NCBI GenBank assembly: GCA_023213315.1
Contig: JAKCPI010004539.1
Span: 1-64,000, forward strand
Direction of reading: 5' to 3'
DNA: 64,000 nucleotides
Source: Euborellia annulipes
Taxonomy: Eukaryota; Arthropoda; Insecta; Dermaptera; Anisolabididae
Each line of letters opens with the position of its first letter. Position 1 is the first letter of the stretch. The notes beneath the pieces were generated by a model that saw only the letters and a list, made by a program, of their open reading frames with translations, made no database searches and was not told where the DNA came from. Made by a program: the position numbers and the translations under genes. This document shows, piece by piece, positions 12,101 to 21,079 of this stretch.

Positions 12101-15100
12101 AGATGTCCTCCGTGGCTAAAACATCAATTCATTGATTGTATTTTAATACCTTCCTGTTATTCGAGATATATGGCATGACAATCAGGGTGGAAAGGAAAAT
12201 AGATTTTAAGGAAACTGAATACTTATTTTCTTTATCAAAGCACTCTTTAGTTAGTTATAAAAAGAAATTGATATTTCTAATGGATAGGGAAAAAAACAAC
12301 TCTGTTAAATAATTCTTTTAGTAAATTATTTCTAAAAAAAAATATTTAAGAACATCGTCGCTCAAGCGAAGCAATATGTTGAATTAATTATACTTTAGCA
12401 AAATCTAGTATTAATTAATTATAAATAAATGAATATATCGATCGATATTCTATGCTTAGTATATATTTTCAAAAATAATCTTTTTATTTTTACAATTAAA
12501 TTAGAATAAAATGAAGATTGGAAATTTAAAAAATTGATTATATTAAATATATGGGACAAGATATGCCAAAATAAAATGCCTTTATAGAGCGGCTTAACGA
12601 ATCTCTTGGCAAGATTATGCAAGGGTTTACAAGGGGCGACTTTTATTTATTCTTTCTAGAGGTTGGGTTCTTGTGTTTTTTTTTGGGAGCTGTTTTTTTT
12701 TTTTTTGTTTGGAGACAAATATATTATATGATCAATCTATATATCAAATTATTTTACATTGTCTTAGGAAAAAAAAGTCTTTGAATTTTCTAAATTTCGA
12801 GATGATTTTTTATAAGATAATTTCCTAGTATCTCAAAAAAAAAAGAATCTTATTTTGAAATTTTTAAAACGCACTTTTGTGATTATTTTTGTAGATAAAA
12901 AATTATTTTTGTATTTTACTAAAAAATACATTTGTTTTTTTAATTATATGTAGATAACAACATCAATGAAGAATTGAATGCAATTTTATTTTTATAAAAA
13001 TTAATTTAAAAAAACAATTCGTATAGAGCAGAGGTCTCCAAACTTTTTTGTCTCGTAGACCCCTTGCTAAGTTTTTCGGTTTTGGGTAGACTCCCTGCTT
13101 AGCTAATATAGCATTTTTGAAAATTCATTGACTTCATATATGTTTTGACTGATGTCAAAAAACTGTCAAAACTGTAGTGAGATGGAGAAGAAAAAAAATA
13201 AAAAACACATTAATTTTATATAGACTATATGTAATAATAAACCCGAAATTTAGTTAGGCCTACCGCTTTTTAGTTGGAGGGATGAACCTGGTGCTTAAAT
13301 TTTCAATATTTGGTTTCTATTTATGGAGGTTTAATCTTAAATCTCCTCGGTTAATGATGTCCAGTTTGTTTCTTTTTTTATTTACTAGATATGAAGATTT
13401 GTTTATCTGTAATATGTCTGGTCTGTGTTGCGATGTGGTGAGGTCAAATTATAAAAAATTAAAAATAAAATAAATAAGATCGACTATCGTGGACACCCGT
13501 TTACATCTCACAGATCCCCAATTCATTTTTTCGCTCACATGGACCCTTTGTAGTTCGTCGTCAACCCCTATACCACTGGTATAGAGTCACAAAAGTACCA
13601 AAAAATGAATCTTGAAAGACTATATTATATGCGGAATATGAGATTATTTTTAACAAACAGGCTCAGATTTTGATAGGGGGAGGGGGGATTATTATTTTTT
13701 TATTTTTCCAAGTTATAAGAGAGATTTTGAACTTTGGTCGGATCGTTTTTAGGAGAAAGTCTAGTCAGCAATAAGAAAAAAGAAAAGTCTGGCAAAATGA
13801 TTTAGAAATAAACAAACATGAATAAAAATATAGTATCAACACAATTTGAACAATTTGTTTTGCTTCCTTATTTGTATTAAATATATCGCAATACGGAATC
13901 AAAGGAACTGAACAAACTTATACTCTTTTCAGATAATAAAATTAATTAACAAAGAATTTTCTCAATTTTTATAAATTTTGGAGTTATTAAAGTTAACTCA
14001 CCAGGACTGGGTGGTGGCTGAAACGAAAGAGGTTTGAGATTTTGAGGAAGGATGTAAATGCAGGCAGCCAAAAAATAAAAAACGCTCTCAATTCCCTTTG
14101 AATGTCCAGACGTTTCGGGCAAAATTTATTCGCCCATCCTCAGTGAACTATTCTAGTGGGAGAGAGTTAAGTCTCCTTTGGTATACATAGTGGTTGTTAG
14201 GTTCTACTAAGTATTCTATTTAATGTAACAATGATAAACAAGGATAATGATAAATGAGTTTTTTGTTATTAAAACTTTTTGCTATTTTCATAGTCAAGAT
14301 ACAATCAAGTAATGTGAAGAAGTCTTTCTTCAGTATGAAAATAGCAAAAAGTTTTAATAACAAAAAACTCATTTATCATCATATTGTTACATTAAATAGA
14401 ATACGTAGTAGAACCTAACAACCACTATGTATATCAAAGGAGACTTAACTCTCTCCCACTAGAATAGTTCACTGAGGATGGGCGAATAAATTTTGTCCGA
14501 AACGTCTGGACATTCAAAGGGAATTGAGAGCGTTTTTTATTTTTTGGCTGCCTGCATTTACATCCTTCCTCAATATATTTCCAGCCATTAAGGTGCGCGT
14601 CTCGGGGTGCTAATTTTGGGACTTTCCAGCTGCCACATTTTGAAGCTATCGACCTCAAATTTTTTTTAAATTAAAGCTATTTAAAATATCTACAACTTAT
14701 AGAAGCCCTTTTTTTGATTTTCGAAAAAAAAATTTTTTTTTTTAGATTAATCGCATTAAATAAAAGATATTTAAAAAAAAGAGCTCTATAAGTTGTAGAT
14801 AATTAAATTAGTAATCATTGTGTTAAAGAATAATTAATTTTTTGCCTTTAATTAATTAGCTGGAAAGTCTAGAATGAAATGGATCAAGTTGCGTGTATTC
14901 TAATGGGGGAACACTAACGCCATCTGGTGCCGCCTCGAGTCAATCGTGTTTTAACGGTTTTTCGAGACGCGCACCTTAAACATTATTATATCGGTTTGAG
15001 ATTTTGCTGAACAACATCAATTTGAGAAAATAAATATATAAATCACATATATTTTTTGTTTTTATTTCTCTACTATTGCACTGTTTTGACCTGCCCTTTG

Positions 15101-18100
15101 CAAATAAATTTTGGAGTTTAGGCTTTCACAGTTATTATTAGGAGAATTTTTAATTATAGACCACATTTTTGTATTAAATATTTATTAAAAATATATAAAT
15201 ACTGTAGGTTTCAACTGCTTATTCTGCAGTCGTTATCAAGTACTGTGCACTTGCTCCGACTCAATTTCACTTGAGCAGAATAAGCAGTCGAAACGTTGAA
15301 CAGTATTTATATATTTTTAATAAATATTTAATACAAAAATGTGGTCTATAATTAAAAATTATTTTACAGTTGTTATCATTAGTAAAAGAATTTGATTTTT
15401 GGTTTAACTGTGGTTTATTTGTAAAAATTACAACGTTTCGGCTCATTCTGTGGCCTTCTTCAGGTACAATTCAGTTAAGATTATAAAGGCGCATAGAATG
15501 ATTGGCCGGAACGTTGTAATTTTTACAAATAAACCACAGTTAAAGCGAAAATCAAATTCTTTTACTTTTATAAATTTATTTGTTCAGATCGCTTCCGTTG
15601 TGTTTTATACAAATAAATAAACTTATTTGTTTAAAATTATTAGAATAAAAATCATTATTATTTGTCAAATAAAAAAAGGAAAATTATTTGATCAATGAAT
15701 GACAAGAGAAGAGAATACCTAACATTATTCAACATAATATACATCCTTCTATTAAGATAATAATTTAGCGGTCCTTGATCTTGGTGCGAGTTTTTCAATG
15801 AAAGTTGATCTAGTCAGGGTCACACGCACATATACATACAGATATTTGCATTCATCTTTGTTTTAAAGTAAATTAAAAATATATTTGTATTTTTTAAATA
15901 TATTTTAATTGTAATAAATTGAGAAGGAAAGAAACACCCAAAGTATTCAATGTCAAATATATCAAAAGAAAAAAAATTGATCTTAAATCAACCCAAGGAC
16001 GTTGCAAATGGATTTGAAAGGGTGAATGGATCGTTTTTTTTTTAGATATTCCTTCTTACCATTTTCATGAATTCTCTCAAGAGTTTCGAGAGCATTGAGG
16101 GAGTAGAGACGATATCCTGTCTTGGATCCTACAGCTAACGATCTGAAAATCAAAAAAGGAGTGTTAAAAAAAATATACAAAATATTAATATGCAAAAAAT
16201 GAATTAAAAATACAAGGACGACCTTAAAGAATAAACCATCTCCTATTCTTTTGTAATCGTTTGCATAATTGTCCTACTTTCATCATTTTTTTTTATTTTA
16301 CTTTCACTTTTATATTAAATTTTGTGTAAAAAAAAAAAAAAAAATTAAATTTTAGTGATTAAGATTTTAGAAAAAGCAAATGGTTTTTATAAAAATTCTT
16401 AATTTTTTAAAAATATCATTTGAATTATTTTTTTTTTTTTTATGAATTCTTAATCTAGAGCTCACCTTAAAAGTGAACGCTTATTTTATAAAATCGGGCT
16501 TTGTGCCAGGTACTAAAAAATTGTGAGTATAAATGCCTAAGCTTTTAGAAATTATTTAAATTATCCTGCAGACTTCTTTGTATCATTAAATGATTATGCT
16601 CAGGGGCGTAGCCAAATCGTCTAAAATTGCTTTAAAAAAGTCCATTTGTCTCTAAAGAAAATTAGAACTAACAAAATTTTGATCAAGATTTCCTTAAAGT
16701 CGTTCTATTTAAAAAATGTCAAAATATTGTATTTTTTTTTTTTAAGCGTCAGTTTCTGAGAGAATAAGTTCAGACTCAAAAACTCAATTTTTATTAAGTG
16801 TAGGATAGAATTTATTACGAATTATATTTATGGATGATTTTAAATGGCTAAAATTTGTATTAATTAATATATTATAAAATAAACATTTGATGAGGAATTA
16901 GACCTTAGATGGATAAAAAAATGGTTATTTGTTTGCTTTAAAAAAGGCAAAATAAGTAAATTAAATTGCCAAATTTTCAACCTAAACACGTCGGAAAATA
17001 AAATGAAATAAATTTTTAATTCTACTTGCAGGATGATTGAATGTATTAATATTTGGGAACCAATCGATCCAGTATAGGGTGAGGGGGAAGGGGGGACGAG
17101 AAAGTTTTGAGCTTAGTTGCCTATTTTACGGGTTTTGTACTCCTTTATAACCTAACCAATTGAAATTTGTTATAAAATTTCTATTCCTAATTAATATTTC
17201 GACAGAATAAATTAAAAAAGAAAATTTTTTTCTTTGTTATTTGTTAATTTTCGTTTTGAAGTTCTCTTGAATCTATGCTTTGATTAAACAAAGAAAACCC
17301 TTATAATTTTCGTGAAATTATAAATCTTTTTGGTAATTCGATCTTCGATATGTCTTTAAAATTTGGAATACAAAGAAAATTAATAATAGTAGGTTTAATA
17401 TTATAAAAATAAACTTATATTTCCTTACAAACACAAAAAAAGGTTGTTTTTCAAAAAAAAATTTTGACGACCTATCATTAAATAAAAAATAATAATAAAC
17501 ATTAAATTTGTTTATATATTTTGTATAGTCTAAAGTTTATCAATAACGTCATTTCTTGATCCGATTTTTTATATCGTCTCTTTGTTTATACATACAAAAA
17601 AAAAAATCATAAAATTAAATAAATATAAATTTCGACTGATTGAATTAATAATTAATGAGGGTTGAATTTTAGATTTTTAAAAGATAATGAGTCATGTTTA
17701 AAACGTCAAAATAATTGATAATATTCCGAGCGTCATTTTGTCTTTCTTTATTGATAAAGCAATTTTCATCTGTCATTGAAATTATTTCCTGTGAGTTTGA
17801 TTTTGATTAAGTTTTAAACACTAATTCAAGTGTATTGATAGATGGAAAAGAAAAGTAATTTGTATGATGTGATGATGAGTGGATTTAATAGAAAGAGAAT
17901 TTGGAAACAAAGAAACTTAGACTACGCTTGGCGGGGAGACACTTACGTGCAATCTTGATTGAAATTAACGAAGAATACTCCACTGGCAGGATCAGCTCCT
18001 TGATTTGCTAGGTTCATTAGTCCAGATATACCAGCTTTTAAACCTTGTGTCAACACATCGACGTTCCTAGCGAAATTTTGCATAAATATTGCGTAAAATT

Positions 18101-18170
18101 GCAGCGACCTTGATGCTATCACTCCATATTGAGAACTGAAATCAGCTGAGAGTCTTTGCGAGTCAAGTCC
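654..18170 (-). CDS. WIPI2: WIPI2/Atg18-like PI3P-binding beta-propeller (partial gene, 7 exons)
   Basis: WIPI2 (yeast Atg18 family) is a WD-repeat propeller that binds PI3P on the forming autophagosome and recruits the ATG16L1 conjugation machinery; that role is family knowledge. Seven exons (17947-18170, 16060-16142, 11949-12115, 9838-10032, 7480-7716, 1461-1669, 654-761) join in one reading frame of about 407 codons, every intron with GT...AG ends. Diagnostic runs include [40 protein letters not shown] and [20 protein letters not shown]. The PI3P-binding FRRG motif is encoded at 7561-7572 ([11 protein letters not shown]). The start is probably ATG at 18017 (MNLANQG...), which aligns with the usual WIPI2 N-terminus, but the frame stays open 51 codons further upstream to an acceptor-like site. 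The C-terminal tail lies beyond base 1. Introns are full of mobile DNA. Confidence 0.95.
1322..1401 (-). pseudogene. Decayed tRNA-like sequence (serine-type shape)
   Basis: The minus strand shows a D-arm-like GTGGCTAATCGGATAAG, a TTACTAA anticodon-loop-like run, a long variable hairpin (GTTG...CAAC) and a B box GGTTCAAATCC. The acceptor and anticodon stems have mismatches, so a relic or the head of a tRNA-derived SINE is more likely than a working tRNA. It lies in a WIPI2 intron. Confidence 0.4.
1461..1669 (-). CDS. WIPI2: WIPI2 exon 6
   Basis: 209 bases, phase 0 in, phase 2 out. It begins [20 protein letters not shown] and includes [19 protein letters not shown], which matches WIPI2 (YLPSQVTEMFNQGRAFATV in vertebrates, from memory). 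Acceptor TTTTCAG and donor GTAAGAC. Confidence 0.94.
3257..4148. repeat. 0.9 kb palindrome, arms about 400 bp
   Basis: Arms 3257-3654 and 3749-4148 are almost identical reverse complements around a 94-base spacer. The arms contain an unusually GC-rich block (3490-3510 and 3893-3912). The same 100-codon open frame appears on both arms in opposite directions, but its composition is low-complexity and it has no recognisable domain, so I do not call it a gene. Confidence 0.9.
4310..6687. repeat. 2.4 kb fold-back element, arms about 1.15 kb
   Basis: Left end GAGTCATTTCATTTC and right end GAAATGAAATGACTC frame two arms (4310-5475 and 5545-6687) that match throughout, meeting near 5510. Each arm includes a G/C-tract block (4889-4970 and 6040-6115) with a GGCGTCGGACGTGGGG edge, possibly an older insertion copied with the arm. 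ATTT flanks both outer ends and may be a 4-bp target duplication. No protein is encoded. Confidence 0.88.
7480..7716 (-). CDS. WIPI2: WIPI2 exon 5 (FRRG motif)
   Basis: 237 bases, phase 0 on both sides. It encodes [34 protein letters not shown] and the FRRG phosphoinositide-binding motif (7561-7572). It ends ...SSNTET, continued by VHVF in exon 6. Donor GTACGT, acceptor TTTACAG. Confidence 0.96.
8067..8741 (+). repeat. Repeat family A, uninterrupted copy
   Basis: The family starts with a short hairpin (ACTTTCTCTTACC ... AGAGAAAGT) around an AT loop. A shared body with a TCTG microsatellite follows, and it ends in a second hairpin (AAATCTGGTGTGAC ... GTCACACCAGATTT). Other copies are at 21080, 46717, 48173 (partial) and 61838 (minus). 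It has no coding capacity and its class is unknown to me. It lies in a WIPI2 intron. Confidence 0.8.
8908..9606. mobile_element. Inverted pair of Penelope-like fragments with hammerhead core
   Basis: The ends GGCAGCCAGAACGGAAATTT and AAATTTCTGTTTT...GTCCTGCC are reverse complements. The right arm has a core CTGAGGA ... GGCG ATTAG CGCC ... GAAACGTC at 9519-9551; the left arm has a decayed reverse copy near 8965-8993. Between them lie another small hairpin (9335-9445), an ATT microsatellite and a G-tract. Confidence 0.6.
9838..10032 (-). CDS. WIPI2: WIPI2 exon 4
   Basis: 195 bases (65 codons), phase 0 on both sides. It encodes [20 protein letters not shown], then TPPNPTGLC and [16 protein letters not shown], nearly identical to WIPI2 from other animals. 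Acceptor ATTTCAG and donor GTAATG. Confidence 0.96.
10468..10678. mobile_element. TA-flanked miniature inverted-repeat element
   Basis: TATGGACCCTGTTATGCAAT at the left mirrors ATTGCATAACAGGGTCCATA at the right; the inverted ends extend into GTCAAAGACC. The element is about 210 bp, ends in TA, and codes for nothing. A Tc1/mariner-type origin is inferred from the TA. Confidence 0.75.
10775..10907. mobile_element. Truncated copy of the piggyBac-type miniature element
   Basis: This segment is the reverse complement of the left part of the element at 14592-14975, ending in GAGACGCGCACC followed by TTAA. The opposite terminus is missing. Confidence 0.7.
11505..11660. mobile_element. Probable hAT-type terminus in a GC-richer patch
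   Basis: The run GCAGAGTTTGGGAACCACTA near 11530 is the reverse of the common hAT end TAGTGGTTCCCAAACTC. No partner end or target duplication was found. The GC-richer patch (11400-11650) has short open frames on both strands with no recognisable protein. Confidence 0.35.
11949..12115 (-). CDS. WIPI2: WIPI2 exon 3
   Basis: 167 bases, phase 1 in, phase 0 out. It encodes [20 protein letters not shown], then [20 protein letters not shown] and [16 protein letters not shown]. This is the most conserved stretch of the gene. Acceptor GTTTTAG and donor GTGAGT. Confidence 0.96.
13029..13578. mobile_element. hAT-type nonautonomous element with 8-bp TSD
   Basis: It begins CAGAGGTCTCCAAAC and ends GGGG-free ...CCCCTATACCACTG. 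The exact duplication GTATAGAG occurs at 13021-13028 and 13579-13586. At 550 bp it has no transposase frame. Confidence 0.85.
14018..14575. mobile_element. Inverted pair of Penelope-like fragments with two hammerhead cores
   Basis: Arms of about 240 bp flank a spacer at roughly 14292-14336. Each arm carries a CTGAGGA ... GGGCGAATAAATTTTG(C/T)CC ... GAAACGTC core: minus strand 14109-14143, plus strand 14472-14506. Stem II pairs GGGC with GCCC in the left arm; the right arm has one change (GTCC). It lies in a WIPI2 intron. Confidence 0.7.
14592..14975. mobile_element. piggyBac-type miniature element with TTAA duplication
   Basis: The ends GGTGCGCGTCTCG and CGAGACGCGCACC are flanked on both sides by TTAA (14588-14591, 14976-14979), the piggyBac hallmark. 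At 384 bp it has no transposase frame. A truncated relative lies at 10775-10907. Confidence 0.85.
15140..15370. mobile_element. Inverted Penelope-like pair, family 1 (copy 1)
   Basis: Arms of about 95 bp (TATAGACCACATTTTTGTAT ... and its reverse) enclose AGCAGTCGAAACGTTG-type sequence. Close relatives are at 37210-37430 and 38655-38880. Cores are CTGCAGAATAAGCAGTCGAA followed by ACGTTG, a weaker hammerhead match than other families. Confidence 0.65.
15408..15553. mobile_element. Inverted Penelope-like pair, family 2
   Basis: The outer sequence AACTGTGGTTTATTTGTAAA is mirrored at the right end. The left arm carries a minus-strand core CTGAAGA ... GGCC ACAGAATGA GCC GAAACGTTG (15431-15463). 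The right arm is shorter and has GGAACGTTG in place of GAAACGTTG, so that copy should be inactive. Confidence 0.6.
16060..16142 (-). CDS. WIPI2: WIPI2 exon 2
   Basis: 83 bases. Joined to exon 1 it reads ...[20 protein letters not shown] and [14 protein letters not shown], the first blade of the propeller. Acceptor TTTTCAG, donor GTAAGAAGG. Confidence 0.95.
16143..17946 (-). other. WIPI2 intron 1, AT-rich
   Basis: No exon is seen. A hAT-like end CAGGGGCGTAGCC begins at 16601 but I found no partner end. The rest is simple AT-rich sequence with A/T runs. Confidence 0.5.
17947..18170 (-). CDS. WIPI2: WIPI2 exon 1 of those visible, with probable start codon
   Basis: 224 bases ending AATCAAGATTGCAC before donor GTAAGT. 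The downstream 23 codons ([20 protein letters not shown]...) align with the vertebrate WIPI2 start, so ATG at 18015-18017 is the best start. However the frame is open across the whole exon ([20 protein letters not shown] ...) to an acceptor-like CTCTCCTCCGCTAG, and an earlier ATG (MQNFARN) exists. A lineage-specific N-terminal extension or a coding upstream exon is possible. Confidence 0.88.
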
Positions 18171-18552
18171 CTAGCGGAGGAGAGTTGAATTTCAAATTAG
18201 TTTCCCGGAGTAGAGATCGCAGCACAGTTGCTATTTTCATTACAGAGCAGAGTACGTCATGGAAAAAAAATGAAATAATTATTATTATTTTAATAACTAT
18301 GGTGTTAAAAAAATAAACTTAATTTTTTTGAACTCAAAAATTCAAAACATTCATTGCAAACAACATAAAATAATTTAAAAAATGGAAAAAATACGGATCT
18401 CAAATAATATTATACGCGGCTAGAATGATGTGGGTAGAGGAGAAAGTGGAAACGAATTGATTTATTTACAAGACTTATTAAAACGTTATAATGACAGATA
18501 AATGAAATTATAAGTTAGCATTAAAAATAAAAGGAAATTGATAATATGATTT

Positions 18553-19899
18553 AAAAAAAAAAGTGCAGGAGGTGGATTTGAACTCGCGAAGTTTGGTACG
18601 TGAGAATGGAAAAAAATATAGATTACTTGAGGACGAATTAACCGCCTAAGCCACACTTTGGTTAATCATTTTAAGAAAAAATAAGCCATAAAAGAAACAT
18701 GAAATAAAAGAAGTATTAAAAAAATTTTAATATTCCACATATGATATATCATTTTTTACTACATTTAATGCAGATTAATAATTTATAATCAAAATTTCAA
18801 AAGGATGGATAGTTTTCAAATAATTCAACGGGCAAACGTCAGATTGTTTATGCCTTGATGTAAATAAACCAAAAACTCTATCTAACATATGATACATTTC
18901 ATTAATTCTTGAATTCCCCCTGATTCCAGAGAACTAAACCCCTTTTAATTATATGATCTAATTTGGGAGTTATTGACGATCAAAGTTAAGACTATTTTCG
19001 AGCTTCATTCATTCCGACATCAACACCCAATTTTCTATATTATCGAAAAAGCTTATTTAGCATTGTCTGATTAAAACCAAATTTTTACCAGAGATTTATA
19101 ATTAAAAAATGAGTTTTTTTCTAAAGTTTCATTGAGATTGGTAAAGAAATAAATAAAATATTGACTATTTTGTAAATTGAGTTTTAGAATTCGGGATCCC
19201 GGATGGGTAAAGAGAGCCGTCTATGAACCGTGCTCTAGGCTTCCATCTGTGATCCCGAATTCTAAAACTAAATTTTCAAAATAGTCAATATTTTATTTAT
19301 TTCTTTACCAATCTCAATGAAACTTTAGAAAAAAAACTCATTTTTTAATTATAAATCTCTGGCAAAAATTTGGTTTTAATCAGACAATGCTAAATAAGCT
19401 TTTTCGATAATATAGAAAATTGGGTGTTGATGTCGGAATGAATGAAGCTCGAAAATAGTCTTAACTTTGATCGCCAATATCTCTCAAATTAGATCATATA
19501 ATTAAAAGGGCTTTAGTTCTCTGGAATCAGGGGAAATTCAAGAATTAATGACATGTATGATATGTTAGATAGAGCTTATGGTTTAATTACATCAAGGCAT
19601 AAACAATCTGACGTTTGCTCATTGAATTATTTGAAAACTATGCATGCTAGTGACATTTTGAATATAAATTATTAATCCTCTTAAAAAGTAAAGAAAAATG
19701 ATATATCATATGTGGAATATTAAAAATTTTTTTAATACTTCTTTTATTTCATGTTTCTTTTATGGCTTATTTTTTCTTAAAACGATTAACCAAAGTGTGG
19801 CTTAGGTGGTTAATTCGTCCTCAAGTAATCAATATTTTTTTCCATTCTCACGTACCAAACTTCGCGAGTTCAAATCCACCTCCTCCACTTTTTTTTTAT
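18553..19899. repeat. Fold-back unit 1 with tRNA-like ends
   Basis: Arms 18553-19198 and 19251-19899 are reverse complements about a 52-base loop between GAATTCGGGATC and GATCCCGAATTC. Each arm ends outward with a tRNA-like block: GTGTGGCTTAGGCGGTTAAT, then CCTCAAGTAATC, then a B box GAGTTCAAATCC. No protein frame. Confidence 0.88.
18565..18660 (-). pseudogene. tRNA-like block at fold-back end (leucine/serine-type)
   Basis: The minus strand reads GTGGCTTAGGCGGTTAATTC, then CTCAAGTAATC, a long variable region, GAGTTCAAATCC, and GCACTT. Order and spacing fit a long-variable-arm tRNA, but the acceptor stem pairs imperfectly. Three further copies are at about 19790-19885 (+), 23355-23450 (-) and 24585-24680 (+). 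Most likely this is a tRNA-derived SINE head captured in the element. Confidence 0.5.
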
Positions 19900-20184
19900 T
19901 CTTAACTATTTTTTATACCTCATGTAAGGGGGAGGGAGGGGGCTAGTGTATTAATTTTTAAAATTTTATATTCAAAATAAAATTTAATTCCCAAAAAAAA
20001 TATTTTTCTCAAATCTCGGGGGAGGGGGAGATAATTACCTTTTTTTACTCCCCCCCCTTGTATCTGCCCTTGATATAGTTTCAGATTTTCAATTCCTTGA
20101 AACTTAATTTTACTTTAGAAAATATAAAATTTTGATTACGGTGCTACGAATTTCGTTTTTCAGTAAGATAATAGTAGTAGGGCC

Positions 20185-20479
20185 CATGGGCGTACCCAGG
20201 ATCAAAACTAGGGGGGGGGGCAAGGTCAGATCATGGTCGTCCAGGGGGGGGCAGATCATGGTCGCCCAGATTGTGACATAGCTATTTTTTATTTAGAGGG
20301 GTAAAGCCTTCGAATTAAAGGCCTAAAAACCCTCGAGTCCTCACAAAAAGAATCATTCCCCGTCGCCATCCACCAATTTTGTTTCGTTACATCACTTTAT
20401 AAACATTTAATTTTTTTTTTGTTACTTCTAGGGGGGGGGGGGGGCAGCTGCCCCCTGCCCCTCGCTGGGTACGCCCATG
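20185..20479. mobile_element. hAT-type miniature element (left-arm copy), 8-bp TSD
   Basis: Ends CATGGGCGTACCCAGG and GCTGGGTACGCCCATG, with duplication GTAGGGCC at 20177-20184 and 20480-20487. G-tracts lie near both ends. The same element sits in the right arm at 22759-23055, so it was there before the inverted duplication formed. Confidence 0.85.
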
Positions 20480-20536
20480 GTAGGGCCTATTAATTAATTG
20501 TTAATATTTAATTTATATAATGATTAGATTATCAAT

Positions 20537-21031
20537 CAGTGGCGTACCGAGGGGGTGGCGAGGGGGGCGGTCCGCCCCAGGCCCCGAGCCGGCCAGAGTA
20601 GGCCCCCATATATTTATAAAAAAAAAATTTTAATGAAAATTTCCCTTTGAAAGGCCCCGGGGCCCTCAGGGCTCAAGTAAGAATGGGAAAATTTAGATAA
20701 AAAAAAAGAAAATTTAATAAAAATTTCCTTTTGAGAGGCCCTGGGGCCCTCAGGGCTCAAGTAAAAACAAAATTTAATGAAAATTTCTCTTTGAGAGGCC
20801 CCGGGGCCCTCAGGGCTCAAGTAAAAACAAAATTTAATAAAAATTTCTCTTTGAGAGGCCCCGGGGCCCTTGGGGATCAGGGATATACGGTATTTTAAAA
20901 ATATTTTTGTGTATGGAGGAGGGGATATTTAAAGATGAGCACCCCCCCCCCCCCCCAAAAAAAAAAAATTCAATATAAGGCCCCCTCTTCTAGTGCCGAC
21001 CCAGGCCCCCAACTGCCTCGGTACGCCTCTG
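20537..21031. mobile_element. hAT-type miniature element, present in the left arm only
   Basis: Ends CAGTGGCGTACCGAGG and CCTCGGTACGCCTCTG with the exact duplication TTATCAAT (20529-20536, 21032-21039). The right arm of the large inverted repeat has the uninterrupted site AATAATTGATAATCT near 22697-22711. This is internal proof of insertion after the arms separated. Confidence 0.93.
20630..20868. repeat. Four tandem units of about 60 bp inside the hAT element
   Basis: Units of AAAATTTAAT(G/A)AAAATTT...GAGAGGCCCCGGGGCCC(TCAGGGCTCAAGT) repeat four times; the last two are spaced exactly 60 bases. The GGCCCCGGGGCC core is itself palindromic. A minus-strand open frame (SPEGPGASQREIFIKF repeats) is a by-product. 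Confidence 0.85.
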
Positions 21032-21079
21032 TTATCAATTATTAATAAATAATTTTAAATATACTTCATTTCATACTTT

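Noticed and set aside
20614..20820. Minus-strand SPEGPGASQREIFIKF repeat protein
   Set aside because: It is the translation of the 60-bp tandem units inside a hAT-type MITE.
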